The position numbers were made by a program, and so were the translations under genes. This document shows positions 8,083 to 17,900 of a DNA stretch of 47,789 bases, one piece after another. The stretch is from contig JACPRP010000069.1 in the NCBI GenBank assembly GCA_016189905.1, positions 1-47,789 on the forward strand. The letters are read 5' to 3'. Source of the stretch: Chloroflexota bacterium (GTDB lineage Bacteria > Chloroflexota > UBA6077 > FW602-bin22 > JACPRP01). The notes under the pieces were generated by a model, which worked only from the letters and a program-made list of their open reading frames with translations, was not told where the DNA came from and ran no database searches. The stretch's first letter is position 1. Each line of letters starts with the position of its first letter.

Positions 8083-8721
8083 TCAGGCAGCCGGGGGAAG
8101 ACCATATTTGCGTCTCACTTTCTTTGGATCAGTCCGCAAGAGTTCGCTAGGCACTGCGCCCAGTAGGATGAATATTTCCTCGATAGCGAAGATGGGGTAA
8201 TATTCATCAGAGATTACTATGACGGCGTTTTGCAGTTCCTCCGCTCGTCGGTCCAGCCGCCAAGTTCCCCCGCTGACAAAGACCAGTTTGCATCTGGATG
8301 GTGGTGTAGCCGATAAGCTTTAGCAGTGCCGTCTGCCTAAAAAGCGTCGTGGGCACCAAGTTCATCGAGGGGATACCCATCAGAATCGTCAGTTGGTAGG
8401 TCATGATCAACCTGGCCACAGGGATCATCCCCCGCTTGAAGCCTTTGCCCTCAATGTCCAATAGGGCATAGAAGCTGATTTCATCCAGGAAAGCGAGGAA
8501 GTTTGCTACAAAGCCCCAGCCGCAGACCCCGACCATAGTTATTCGTCCCCTGGAAAGCCGTCCTTCCGCAGAAGGACCACCTCCTTCTGATCCCTGGTCA
8601 GGTAACGCCAAGGCTTGTGCATCGCGTTTTTGCGCCTGCGCCGTTTTGTTTCTCGCTTAGCCGCCCGATTAGCCAGAAAGCGCTGGCGCCCTTTCCGCAG
8701 AAGCCTGGGGTGTTCCGCCAT
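8083..8721 (-). pseudogene. Internally deleted transposase relic
   Basis: Three blocks in different frames. The first starts at 8721 (MAEHPRLLRKGRQRF..., basic) and stops at 8539. The second, around 8530-8290, reads FLAFLDEISFYALLD, KGFKRGMIPVARLIMTYQLT and NLVPTTLFRQTALLKLIGYT. The third, from about 8300 to the TGA at 8083-8085, reads KLVFVSGGTWRLDRRAEELQ, IVISDEYYPIFAIEEIFILL and RTDPKKVRRKYGLPPA. The N-terminal and C-terminal parts abut with the centre missing, which would remove the catalytic core of a typical transposase. The exact palindrome at 8560-8577 lies at the first frame break. The family is a guess from protein style; decay is clear. Confidence 0.6.
8560..8577. repeat. 18-bp palindromic hairpin repeat, copy A
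   Basis: GTCCTTCCGCAGAAGGAC: 7-bp perfect arms and a 4-base loop. Its reverse complement is identical to the copy at 41397-41414 and nearly identical to 41445-41462; a weaker relative lies at 19339-19354. Confidence 0.6.
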
Positions 8722-8951
8722 AACAGCTTAGCTTCCAGCCTGCCCAAACGGCTTTAAGCCGTCCGAGCAGCAGCAACAAGTTGCGAACATTGTTGCCAAA
8801 GGTTATCAGGCTAACACCTCCCGGCGGGGACTTTGGGGGTGTTTAGCGGCATTCCTATCCTAACCGGGAGGGCTTCCTCGCACGACAATCACTTCTGCAA
8901 GCCAATGCAGGCCTACTCGCTCTTATGGTGCATTTTCCGAGCCTCGGACTA

Positions 8952-8980
8952 TTGTCTGCGGTACAGTCTTCTGCTAGAAT
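8952..8980 (+). promoter_or_regulatory. Promoter for the GT-C gene at 9018
   Basis: TTGTCT (8952-8957), 17-base spacer, TAGAAT (8975-8980). The predicted start near 8987 lies downstream of the 5' end of the longest open frame (8925), which supports a translation start at 9018 or 9078. Confidence 0.55.
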
Positions 8981-9017
8981 TACTCCACTCACCACAAGAC
9001 CTCGGGGGGCCAATTTG

Positions 9018-10481
9018 ATGCTTGGACACAGCACTCCGAATTCGGGAGCGCGGCCGATTCCATCGGAGACGGCAGGCATGGATTTCACCCCGCTGTACGC
9101 TCTTGCCGTGGGCCTACTGGCAGTCGCCAATGCCATCCTCTTTCCGCTCTGGACGGGTTTCGCCGGTGGAGCAGCCCCCAAAGCCAGCGCCGACATTATT
9201 CTCTGGCACCTCGCGCTCGCTCTCGTCAACGCCGTGGCTCTGTTATGGCTTTTGCGGTCGATGCCGCGCGAGCGCGGCGTCCCGCTCGTCGTATTGCTCT
9301 TGCTGGCAACCTTCACCCGCCTGGCTTACCTGGCAGTCCGAGTATCCCAGAGTGCCAACGTGGTCGATCCCGACGTGCACCTGTTCTTCCGGTATGCCCA
9401 GGAGTTCGCCGGCGGCCGCTATCCCACTATGGAGTATCCGCAGGGAGCCCTGCTGCTCTACAGCATCGCTTATGTGCTTTCATCCGGCGACGCCGCGCGT
9501 TTCGCGCTGGCGTTGCCGCTCTTCAATCTAGGATTCGATCTCGTCGCGATAGCTTCGTTCGTATGGATTGGCAAGGTCTGGGGGAGCCGGGACAATGCCT
9601 CTCTACTCGCACTGCTCTACGCCGTGTCGCCTTTCACGCTCGTGCTCTGGTACGGCAAGTACGACGTCGTCCCGGCGGCGCTTCTGGCGCTGGGCCTCTC
9701 GCTTTTCCTGGCCCGTCGCTATTACTTTTCGTCGCTGGCACTTGCGATTGGCTTTCTCGCCAAGTGGATCCCCGGGATCGCCCTCGCATTCCTGGTCGTC
9801 CACCTCGTGCGATCGGGCCAGCGGCGGCAGGCTTTGGGGTTCGCGGCAGTCGCCGGCATCGCTATTTCGCTGCCACTGCTGGCGACCTGGATGGTGGCGC
9901 CGGACAAGCTGCTCGATCCCTACCGTTTCCACAGTGAGCGCGGAATGATGGGCGAGAGCGGCCTGTACATTCCGGTGCATTTCCTGGAACCCACCGCCCG
10001 GATAGCTCCCGGTACTGCTCCCTGGACCGGCGTGGAAAGCAATCTGATAGACGGCGACCTGGCAACACGACTACAGCTCGCCGGTGTTGGACTGGCGCTC
10101 GTCCTGGCAGTTGCCGTCCGCCCGCGGCGTGCGGCCGCCGTCGCCCTGGCTTGCGTGGGAGTTGCCCTGTTCATTATTCTCAACCGCGTTTTCAGCCCGC
10201 AGTACGTGCTGTTGCTGGCAGTTGCGTACATTGTGGGAGGAATTGCTCTGCGTCTCTCTCGCCGCGTGGCCTTGGCCGCCATTCTAGCCATTCTGTTTCT
10301 AACTTTCCTGAACTACCTCGTATGGCCGCTGTGGGCGGCCTTCTGGGTCGAGGCCTCGACGATATTCTTTGCCCTGAATCTGGTGGTGACGCTCGCCCTG
10401 ACCTACGGCGCCATTCGGGCTGAAGACCCGGGCTACGTCGACTCGCATAGAGCCCAGAACAATCAGGCGAGAGGTGGGTGA
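9018..10481 (+). CDS. GT-C membrane glycosyltransferase, DUF2029/GT87-like
   Basis: 487 aa from ATG 9018 (GGGGGG eight bases upstream); an ATG at 9078 with GGAG upstream is equally possible and would start one residue before the first membrane helix. The frame is open back to 8925, but the likely promoter lies within that extension. About eleven hydrophobic helices are visible. An acidic pair in an early loop (VVDPDVHLFFRYAQEF, ~residue 115-130) followed by YPTMEYPQGALLLYSIAYVL is the arrangement seen in polyprenyl-phosphate-sugar-dependent GT-C enzymes. A basic KWIPG segment also fits. Likely role: transfer of a lipid-linked sugar to an extracytoplasmic acceptor. Substrate unknown. Confidence 0.75.
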   Translation: MLGHSTPNSGARPIPSETAGMDFTPLYALAVGLLAVANAILFPLWTGFAGGAAPKASADIILWHLALALVNAVALLWLLRSMPRERGVPLVVLLLLATFTRLAYLAVRVSQSANVVDPDVHLFFRYAQEFAGGRYPTMEYPQGALLLYSIAYVLSSGDAARFALALPLFNLGFDLVAIASFVWIGKVWGSRDNASLLALLYAVSPFTLVLWYGKYDVVPAALLALGLSLFLARRYYFSSLALAIGFLAKWIPGIALAFLVVHLVRSGQRRQALGFAAVAGIAISLPLLATWMVAPDKLLDPYRFHSERGMMGESGLYIPVHFLEPTARIAPGTAPWTGVESNLIDGDLATRLQLAGVGLALVLAVAVRPRRAAAVALACVGVALFIILNRVFSPQYVLLLAVAYIVGGIALRLSRRVALAAILAILFLTFLNYLVWPLWAAFWVEASTIFFALNLVVTLALTYGAIRAEDPGYVDSHRAQNNQARGG

Positions 10482-10570
10482 TCAGGAGGACGGGTGAACG
10501 TCACCGAGTCAGGCCTAATTCTTGGCGCGGCGCTCGCCGACGGCGCTACCAGCCTGCCGATCGCGCTCCG

Positions 10571-11748
10571 GTTCCAGCGATTTTCTATGAGATCGGACAA
10601 ACGCCCGTGGAGGCAATTCTCAACACCATACAAGATCCCGGCTCCCCTTTGGGCGAAATCGTGAGTCCCAACAAGCTCACCTACTACCAGCAACTGTTCC
10701 CGCCCCTGGGAGCCCTGCCTTTACTCGGTTGGCCCGTTCTGGTGGTCGCCCTGCCCACGGAGCTATCTGTCTCAATAACGGGGGTCCTCCCTCCCGATCT
10801 GATACGCTACCAGTACAGCATAGCGCTCTTGCCCCCCCCTGCTGGTTGCCTGCATTCACGGTCTCGGCTGGCTGCGAAGAATATCTAGACATCGCTGGGA
10901 AACGCTGGCCCCTTCACGGCAGCCTTCGTGCTGACTGCCGCCGTGGTTGGGGCTTACCTCTACGGCCCGCTTCCCCTGGCCCGTAACTTCACAATACAGA
11001 CGTACCGACCCGAGCCTCGTCTGGAGGTAGGTCGACAGCTAATGGATCGAATCCCGCCCCAGGCTGGCTTGATCGCTCAATCCAATCTGGTCCCCCAGAT
11101 CAGCCATCGCCACACGATCCAGTTGTTCGGGTACTCGGATCCCAGTCTACGCCCAGACTACTACTTCCTGGATACCGACAGCCGAGCCTCGCGCTGGCCG
11201 TTCCCACCCGATTACGACAGGCCATACGTCGAGGCGGTTGCCCGCGTGAAGGTCGACGCCGAGTACATTCTGGATGACGAGCGAGAGGGATATCTGCTGA
11301 TTCGTCGAGAGATTCCCGACCTGATGCAGGTGGTGAACGCGACGTTTGACGATCAAATCACGCTTGTGAGCCACCACGTCACAGCCCAACAGGTGATGGC
11401 CGGAGGCAACCTCGAACTGATCCTGTACTGGCAACCCAGGCGCAAGCCGGATACCGACTACACCCTCTTCGTCCACCTGGTGGGTGCCGGGGGCAAGCGA
11501 TGGGGACAATCGGACGGCAATCCCGTGGGCAAGTTCCCGCCGACCTCTGCCTGGGAGCCCGGGCGCCTCCTGCGCGGGCAGTCGATCGTTCCCGTTGCCC
11601 GCGAGTTACCCCCGGCGAGTACCGTCTCATCGTTGGGCTGTACGATCTGGCGACGATGAAGCGTCTACCTGTTTACGGAATTGATTCGAAGCCGATCGGC
11701 GATGCCGTGATCGTGCAGACCGTGCGTGTTGTCGCCGGGCAGCAGTAG
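10571..11748 (+). pseudogene. DUF2079-like membrane protein with one C-terminal module, frameshifted
   Basis: The readable path begins IFYEIGQTPVEAIL, then SPNKLTYYQQLFPPLGALPL and IRYQYSIALLPP, the pattern of the DUF2079 membrane family. It continues FTAAFVLTAAVVGAYLYGPL and ends in one copy of the ~140-residue module found in the neighbours (DTDYTLFVHLVGAGGKRWGQ ... PPGEYRLIVGLYDLATMKRL). The N-terminal half expected for the family is missing. Three frame breaks each fall in a run of C: 10832-10839 (8 C, frame needs 7), 10909-10912 (4 C, needs 5) and about 11609-11613 (5 C, needs 6). The last frame ends at 11748. Either a true pseudogene or a gene damaged by homopolymer sequencing errors plus an N-terminal deletion. 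Confidence 0.7.
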
Positions 11749-11777
11749 GAGGCGGCGCAGACCGTTTCAACAGAAGC

Positions 11778-14700
11778 TCAGGGCACACCGATCTGCACTC
11801 GCTGGTTCAGAATGATCCGATCTCCCAAAGGAGCACCAAGGTCATCGAAAACAGGCAAACGCTCACCGGTCGCTTCCAGGTACATGCCGATTTCCAGTAC
11901 ATACTCTCCGGGCGGCGCCTCCCGCTTAATCTCCAATGAGTAGTCGTCGTCCACGAACTCTCCCGAAATCCAGCTAGTGGTAGGCAGCATACCGCGGCCG
12001 GGTATCCCGTCCGATTGGGCCCAAATCCGCTGTTCCTTGTCCAAAAGATGAGTGAACACTTTGTAGCTCTTCTGTATCCCACCGGCAGACTGCCAGTACA
12101 ATCGCAAGCCAATGGTGTGGCCTGCCCGAACGGCTGTGCCGGCATCAAGATCGTAACCGAGCAGCCTTATTACGTCGCCCAATCTCGCCTGCTGGATCGC
12201 TTTTGGAACCGGAGCCCTGGTTGTGTTGTACGGGCGGTCGAGCACGCGCCCTTCGGCAAGAACAATCTCGTTGCCGACCGGTGCGCCTGTTGACGCCTCC
12301 AACAGGCGGCCGACAATACGCACCGGACCGTGAATCTGGGGGGGAGCAACCAGCGCATGCTGTCCTCGCAGCCTATCGCCATCCTGCCATTTTTCGGTTG
12401 AATACGATTGGCCGGCCGGCCGCTCTATCCGGCGCCCCAGCTCACGCCCTTCGGAGTCTAGCAATCGCAGCTCAAGAAGCAGGTCGCCGCGCTGAGCGCC
12501 TGTCGCCTCCCAGAAGGTAGTCAAATCGAATCGCCCACCGGCCGATACTTCGGGAACAGGAAGCGTTGCACCCAGCCACAGCATACCCTGACCGGCGTCT
12601 TCGATCCGCGGCGACGACAGTTCGAGGTCCCCGAACGATGGAGGTTTCGCGGCCCGCTCAACCGTCAGGTGGCCTATCAACACATCAGTGCCTACCGGAA
12701 TGCCGCGATCGATGACGTCGAGACTCTTCATTTTCGCGGCGGAGAACAGGCCTACCTGCAGATCGTACTCGCCGGGAGGGGTGCCATACAACACCGACAG
12801 TGGCACAGCGCCACTGACCAGGCTATCAACCCTCCACCGTTGAGTGTAATGTAAGTAGCTGGCAGGCCGCTTGCTGGTTCTGCCCCATTCGCGTCCGCCC
12901 CCATCAGTAACACGTACGGCCACGTTGTAATCGTCGTCGAGCGGTGCGAGCGCTTTCCAGAAGAGCGTTAGCGTGACCGACGCCGCCGGCTGCACCGAAG
13001 GCGTTGCCAGATTATACCCTAAGAGCTGAACCCGATCGCCGAAATTTACGTCGAGCGACGTCTGTGGCTTCGCATTGAACTCCAGAACGACGTCCTCTGG
13101 CAGATCGTAGCGGCTCACGGCGATTTCCCCAAACCTTTTGACCGGTGACGCGCGGCCGAACTGGGCTAGCGTCTCGGGGATCAGCCTGTTCGGGTCCGCC
13201 ACTTCATCCTGCCAGAGCACGAGCCACACTCGCGTCTTTCCGGCCAGCTTCTGAAGCAGATGACCCACTTCATCGTAGTCGACAACATCGTACACCGTCA
13301 TCACCGGCCGGTCCGGAACCGCCAGCCAGTCGTCTCCAGGATAGTAATAGCGAAACGCGGGAGCGGCGTATCCGGAGATCAGCAGCACGGCGTCATTTTC
13401 CTGGCGTTGGGCATCAACGTAGCCGGCCGCGCTCCGCCAGTCGTGGCGGGCGTAGCCCGGATCGTAGTAGTAGATGTTCAGGAAGACCAGCGAGCCGCCC
13501 ATCACGCAGGCCAGCAGCAGCCCGGTGAGCGCAAAGCCGACCTTGCGCCCAAGACCGAATGGCGCCTGGAGCCCACTCGCCAGTAGAATGACGAAGGCCG
13601 GCCAGACTATCAGCAAGTACTGCGGGCCAAACTTCGGCCGCTGAGTGAGCAGAACGAATGCGAGGGCGACCGGCAGCAGCAGATAGAGTCCCAGGAAGAG
13701 TCTGGCCTGGTGCCTCGAAGTTACCAGCCCCGACTCTGAGCGGTTGGCCTTGAGGTTTCCACCATCCCGCTCCAACACCGCGAGCGCTGGGCCACCCCCG
13801 CGTCGCCGGTGAACACCGTCCATTTCGTCCACGGATCCAGTGGACGTGGCGTTGCCGGCAGGAGTATTGGAGCCAACCGCGATCCAGCCCAGAACGGCCA
13901 GGAATGATATGCCCCATGTCGCTACCGCGAGCCGCTCCGGGGGGCCCAGACCTCCGGTAGCGAGCATCTCAGCTATCTCTCTACCGACTCGCGAGAGGTC
14001 CATATTCCCCTGGTAGTAATTCGCAATGCCGCCCATCTGCGCCAGCGGCACGCCGAGCCACGGGAGATAGCCAACAGCCAGGGCCCCGCCCGCCAGGAAC
14101 AGGCGTACGAACCGAGGAAAGACCCTTCGACTCACGCGGTCGATGGTTTCCGACGGCGCCTCCCCGGCACCGCTGCCAATGCCCACGCTTCCCCTGGCCT
14201 TGTGCCAGAGAAAAGTTAACCAGATCGCGGCCATTAACCACTCGGCGACGATCACGAGCGCCGCGTAGTAGTGACTGTAGATGGCGAGAAGGTTCGCCGC
14301 CACAAGGCCGACCCAGGATCGCGCATTGTCGTCCTCCAAAGCGCGCAGGACGGCATACATGGATGCGATGCTCAGGATCGTAACCAGCGCATACATTCGC
14401 GCTTCCTGGGAGTATTGGACGTGGACCGGGGAAAAGGCGGCAAGCAGGGCAGCGATAAGCCCCCCCCAATTACCAAGAAGGCGACGGCCGAGCACGAAAA
14501 CCGATGGCACAGCCAGAGATCCAAAGATCAGAGAGAGGAACCTCACGGCAAACTCGCTCTCGCCGGCCAGGGCCATCCAATAGTGAAGTATGTAGAAGTA
14601 AAGGGGAGGATGGTTCTCGACCGTGGACAGCATCAGGGTGATGGCTTCAATCCCCCTGCCCGCCAGATCGACGCTAAATGCCTCGTCGTACCACAGACTT

Positions 14701-14840
14701 TGATGCTCTACCCGGTAGATACGTAGCGCAAACCCCACCAGGGTTAGCACCACGACGCAGAGTCTCACAAGACGTTTTTTCATGGTGTCGACCCGATGCG
14801 TTCCCAGGTGACAATGTGACATAACCCTGGAACGATTCAT
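11778..14840 (-). CDS. PMT/ArnT-like GT-C glycosyltransferase with three C-terminal modules
   Basis: 1020 aa. Residues ~20-510 are a multi-helix GT-C domain. HQSLWYDEAFSVDLA (DE near residue 52) and TVENHPPLYFYILHYW are hallmark first-loop motifs of the PMT/ArnT/GT83-like group, which use polyprenyl-phosphate sugars. Residues ~585-730, 733-868 and 870-1020 are three divergent copies of an extracytoplasmic, probably beta-sandwich module with signatures RVQLLGYNL, LFWKA and PPGEYDLQVGLF. The same module recurs in the neighbouring pseudogene and in the 14901-18731 protein. Start 14840 has GGAGG 11 bases upstream; the ATG at 14783 (MKKRLVRL) would place the first membrane helix right at the N-terminus and is a fair alternative. 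Probably co-transcribed with the gene upstream (gap 60 bases). Confidence 0.8.
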   Translation of the reverse strand: MNRSRVMSHCHLGTHRVDTMKKRLVRLCVVVLTLVGFALRIYRVEHQSLWYDEAFSVDLAGRGIEAITLMLSTVENHPPLYFYILHYWMALAGESEFAVRFLSLIFGSLAVPSVFVLGRRLLGNWGGLIAALLAAFSPVHVQYSQEARMYALVTILSIASMYAVLRALEDDNARSWVGLVAANLLAIYSHYYAALVIVAEWLMAAIWLTFLWHKARGSVGIGSGAGEAPSETIDRVSRRVFPRFVRLFLAGGALAVGYLPWLGVPLAQMGGIANYYQGNMDLSRVGREIAEMLATGGLGPPERLAVATWGISFLAVLGWIAVGSNTPAGNATSTGSVDEMDGVHRRRGGGPALAVLERDGGNLKANRSESGLVTSRHQARLFLGLYLLLPVALAFVLLTQRPKFGPQYLLIVWPAFVILLASGLQAPFGLGRKVGFALTGLLLACVMGGSLVFLNIYYYDPGYARHDWRSAAGYVDAQRQENDAVLLISGYAAPAFRYYYPGDDWLAVPDRPVMTVYDVVDYDEVGHLLQKLAGKTRVWLVLWQDEVADPNRLIPETLAQFGRASPVKRFGEIAVSRYDLPEDVVLEFNAKPQTSLDVNFGDRVQLLGYNLATPSVQPAASVTLTLFWKALAPLDDDYNVAVRVTDGGGREWGRTSKRPASYLHYTQRWRVDSLVSGAVPLSVLYGTPPGEYDLQVGLFSAAKMKSLDVIDRGIPVGTDVLIGHLTVERAAKPPSFGDLELSSPRIEDAGQGMLWLGATLPVPEVSAGGRFDLTTFWEATGAQRGDLLLELRLLDSEGRELGRRIERPAGQSYSTEKWQDGDRLRGQHALVAPPQIHGPVRIVGRLLEASTGAPVGNEIVLAEGRVLDRPYNTTRAPVPKAIQQARLGDVIRLLGYDLDAGTAVRAGHTIGLRLYWQSAGGIQKSYKVFTHLLDKEQRIWAQSDGIPGRGMLPTTSWISGEFVDDDYSLEIKREAPPGEYVLEIGMYLEATGERLPVFDDLGAPLGDRIILNQRVQIGVP

Positions 14841-14900
14841 CCCCTACTTCGCCTCCGGCGAGAAGAACCAGCGCACCCCAACCAGCAGTCCGTCCGGGGG

Positions 14901-17900
14901 CTAGCGCAGTATTTTGATCTGTGTCAGTCGCATGAAGTCTTCGCCAGGCGCCACCCCTAGCCGGTTTTCCGAGAGCGCATCGTAGAGGCCGGCAATTACC
15001 GTGTAATCGCCATCCGGCAGGTCGGCGGGAATGTCTATCGGGTGCGCATCGGCTACCACTTCGCCCTCTATCCAGCCCGTCGTCGGGGATTCGCCCTGCC
15101 CGGGAATGGCATCGTGCTGCGCAACCAGCTTGCCCGCCGAGTTGAGGACCTGCACGAAAACCGTGTAACTGGTCGCCATCTCGGCCATGGCCTGCCAGTA
15201 AACCTTTATCTCCACCTTCTGCGGCGGCACGACGACCGGCGTTTGCCCGGCGAGACTTTTCGAGCCGGCGACCGCATCGTAACCCAATAGTCGGATCTTG
15301 TTTTCGAACTCCCTGACCAGAGGATTGCCGGGAGAGGCCGTGAACACCCTGGAACGAGGGAGAACCTGCAAATGGTCGACGTCGACACTCCCTATCACCT
15401 GCCCGGAGCCGTCTTCCTCCAGCCGTGCGACGATACGCGAACGGCCTTCCGGCATAGCCGGTGGAAGCACGATGTCGTATTGTCCTCGCCACAAGTCACC
15501 GCTTCTCCACTGAGAGGTTGGATAGTCATCCCCTACTGGCCGAGAAGATACCAGCGGCCAGGCCTTACCCCCCTGATCCAGCAGCTCCAGGATCAGTCTC
15601 AGATCGGAATTCGAAGGTGCATTGGCCAGCCAGTACAGATCCAAATGAACGCGCTCGCCAGGCTGAGCCTCGGGACGCCCGAGGGTGTAGCCAACCAGGG
15701 TCAAGACATCGCCCACAGGAAGCGCGCGAGGATTCTGCGCCTTCAGCTCTTTGACTGAAGCCGGGCTCGATGGAGGGGTCACCATGAGTGTCCCTAGCTT
15801 CAGTGTAGGTCCAATGGGGGCGCCGTGCCTGTCGATGATGCTCAACGGTCCCGACGGCGCGACCACCTCTAGCTCCAGCGTGTACCGCCCGGGAGGAGTC
15901 TCAGCCGGAACGCGCAGGCTGAGCTGGTCTCGCACCACTTCGCCGCTGGCCCAAAACGTTGTGGGATAGGTGCCATCCGCAGGCTGGCTGTCCCGTACTG
16001 CCCAGAGCGTCCGCCCAACTCCGGATAGGCGAGCGGTCACGACAAGGTCATCCCCCATCTTTTCCCGGGCCCGCCATAGAAGATCGATGTGCACGGTTTC
16101 GCCGGCTCTCGTCGTCCAGGATTGTGGCTGTGCCGATGGCGCCAGCGGGTTGCCGGGCCTTCCGCTGCGCAGAGCCTCTCCGTCGACGACTTTGTAGTCC
16201 AGCAGGCCCAGCCGGCGCTGAAAGTCGACCGGATCGGCCAAATGACCAGCTTCTCCCAGGCGAGCCGGTTTTCCGTTGCCGGCGGCGCCCTTGTCGACGA
16301 TTAGCGGCCCGATACGCCCGCCTCTCTCGCCCGGCAGCATTGGGACCACGTGAGCGCGCGCCACTTCCAGAGGCAAGGAGGCAGAAACCGATTGGAGACC
16401 TACCTCAATCTGGTAGACCCCCGGGGGCATCGCCGGGGGGATGGCGAGCGGCAATTTGGTGTCGACCATGCTCCCCGACCTCGAGCTGGCCTCGGGGTAG
16501 GCCGAATCCGATTCGACGTAAGCCCAGGTTTGGTCGAAGCTATTGGTCAATCGAGCAAACGGCCTGTACTCGGCCGGCTTCAAGTCTCGCTCCAGAAAAC
16601 GCCAGAATAGGCTAATCTGCACTGTTGACCCCGGCGACGCCCGCATCGTCAGTCCCCGAGACATCTCAACACCCGAGACATCGTATCCCTCGATCATCAC
16701 CCTGCGGTCCAGATTGACCATTAGTGGAAACCTGTGGTTCTGTGGAGCAGCGTTCACCGAATCATAGGCCACCCTGGCCCCAAGCCACGCGGGGACGAGT
16801 GACACCACGAGTACAACCTTGAGCATCGTCTCTCTGCTCCAGGAAGGTCTGCGCACCCTCGGCAACAGCCTTCTCCAGGACAACTTGGTGCCGTGAACGA
16901 GACTGTAGCGCGGTCCAACCCGTCGGACCACCGGAGGAGCAGTGTATGGGGCCGCGCCCTGCACACGGGAGAGGTTTTGATAGGTGTTCCGAACGCCCCG
17001 CAGTAATAGCAGCAAGGCTGCGGCGAGGCCGAGGGCCGAGATTCCATCGGCGAGCAGACGGAGACGCGTCTCGACGAATTCGATTCTCAAGGTGTGCTCT
17101 CCGGCCGGAATCGATAGTTTGATCAGCCCTGATGGCTCGTCTATGCCAAGATCGACCCTGACGCCGTCGAGCAACGCCTGCCAGCCTGGGAAGTACAGCG
17201 TGTTCAAGACAATCGTGCTACCGGCCACGCTCGATAATCTGTAGAGCGCATGATTGGCCTTCCGCTCGACGACCGTGGCCTCTAAACCCGGGGTCTCATG
17301 CGCAAGCGGCGGATTGTTCTTTTCGTTCAGTATCGTCGCCATGGCGACCGGAGACGTGGAGGGACGGTGTTTGACCCATTTTGGGATGTATTCAGCGGCA
17401 GCGGACGTGCCAATAGCACCATAGGTCAATTCAAACTGTATGCTGCCCGTCGGAGAGATATCCTCCTCGCTCACGTTGGACATGATCGGTGACAGATTCG
17501 CCGTGCTGGAGACTATCGCCAGGACGATGAGCGCGCCGGCTGCGACACGGCGAGGTCTTACCGGTAGGGCCTCGACGATCAACCCCGACAGCAGGGCACT
17601 TGGCAGGGCCACGAAGGCGAGAAATCGCCAGGGGAACTGCGTCAGGCCCAGCATCGGAATGGCGTCCCACACCCAGAGAGAAATGGGGAAAATGAAAAGG
17701 AACGAAATCGCGGCGACGGCCAGAGAAGTCATTCCTTCGACGCGCAGGGCCGGTCTCAAGTGTCTCCAGCGCCAGATCAACGCGATTGCCCCCAGCAGTA
17801 GAAACAATGCCTGCAAGGCTCCCAGCTTGTATCCAAAGACCTCGGCGCTCTGGAAGACGACCCCGTATCTATGGAGCAATGAGGTGGATAGCAACTGGTC

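Noticed and set aside
10928-11659. 243-aa frame that could be annotated as a separate gene
   Set aside because: It continues the DUF2079 protein across a one-base shift in a C run; the N-terminus starts mid-helix and the C-terminus is lost at another shift.
14674-15492. 272-aa minus frame overlapping two membrane-protein genes
   Set aside because: Gly/Arg-rich out-of-frame translation of the PTPS-related and GT-C genes.
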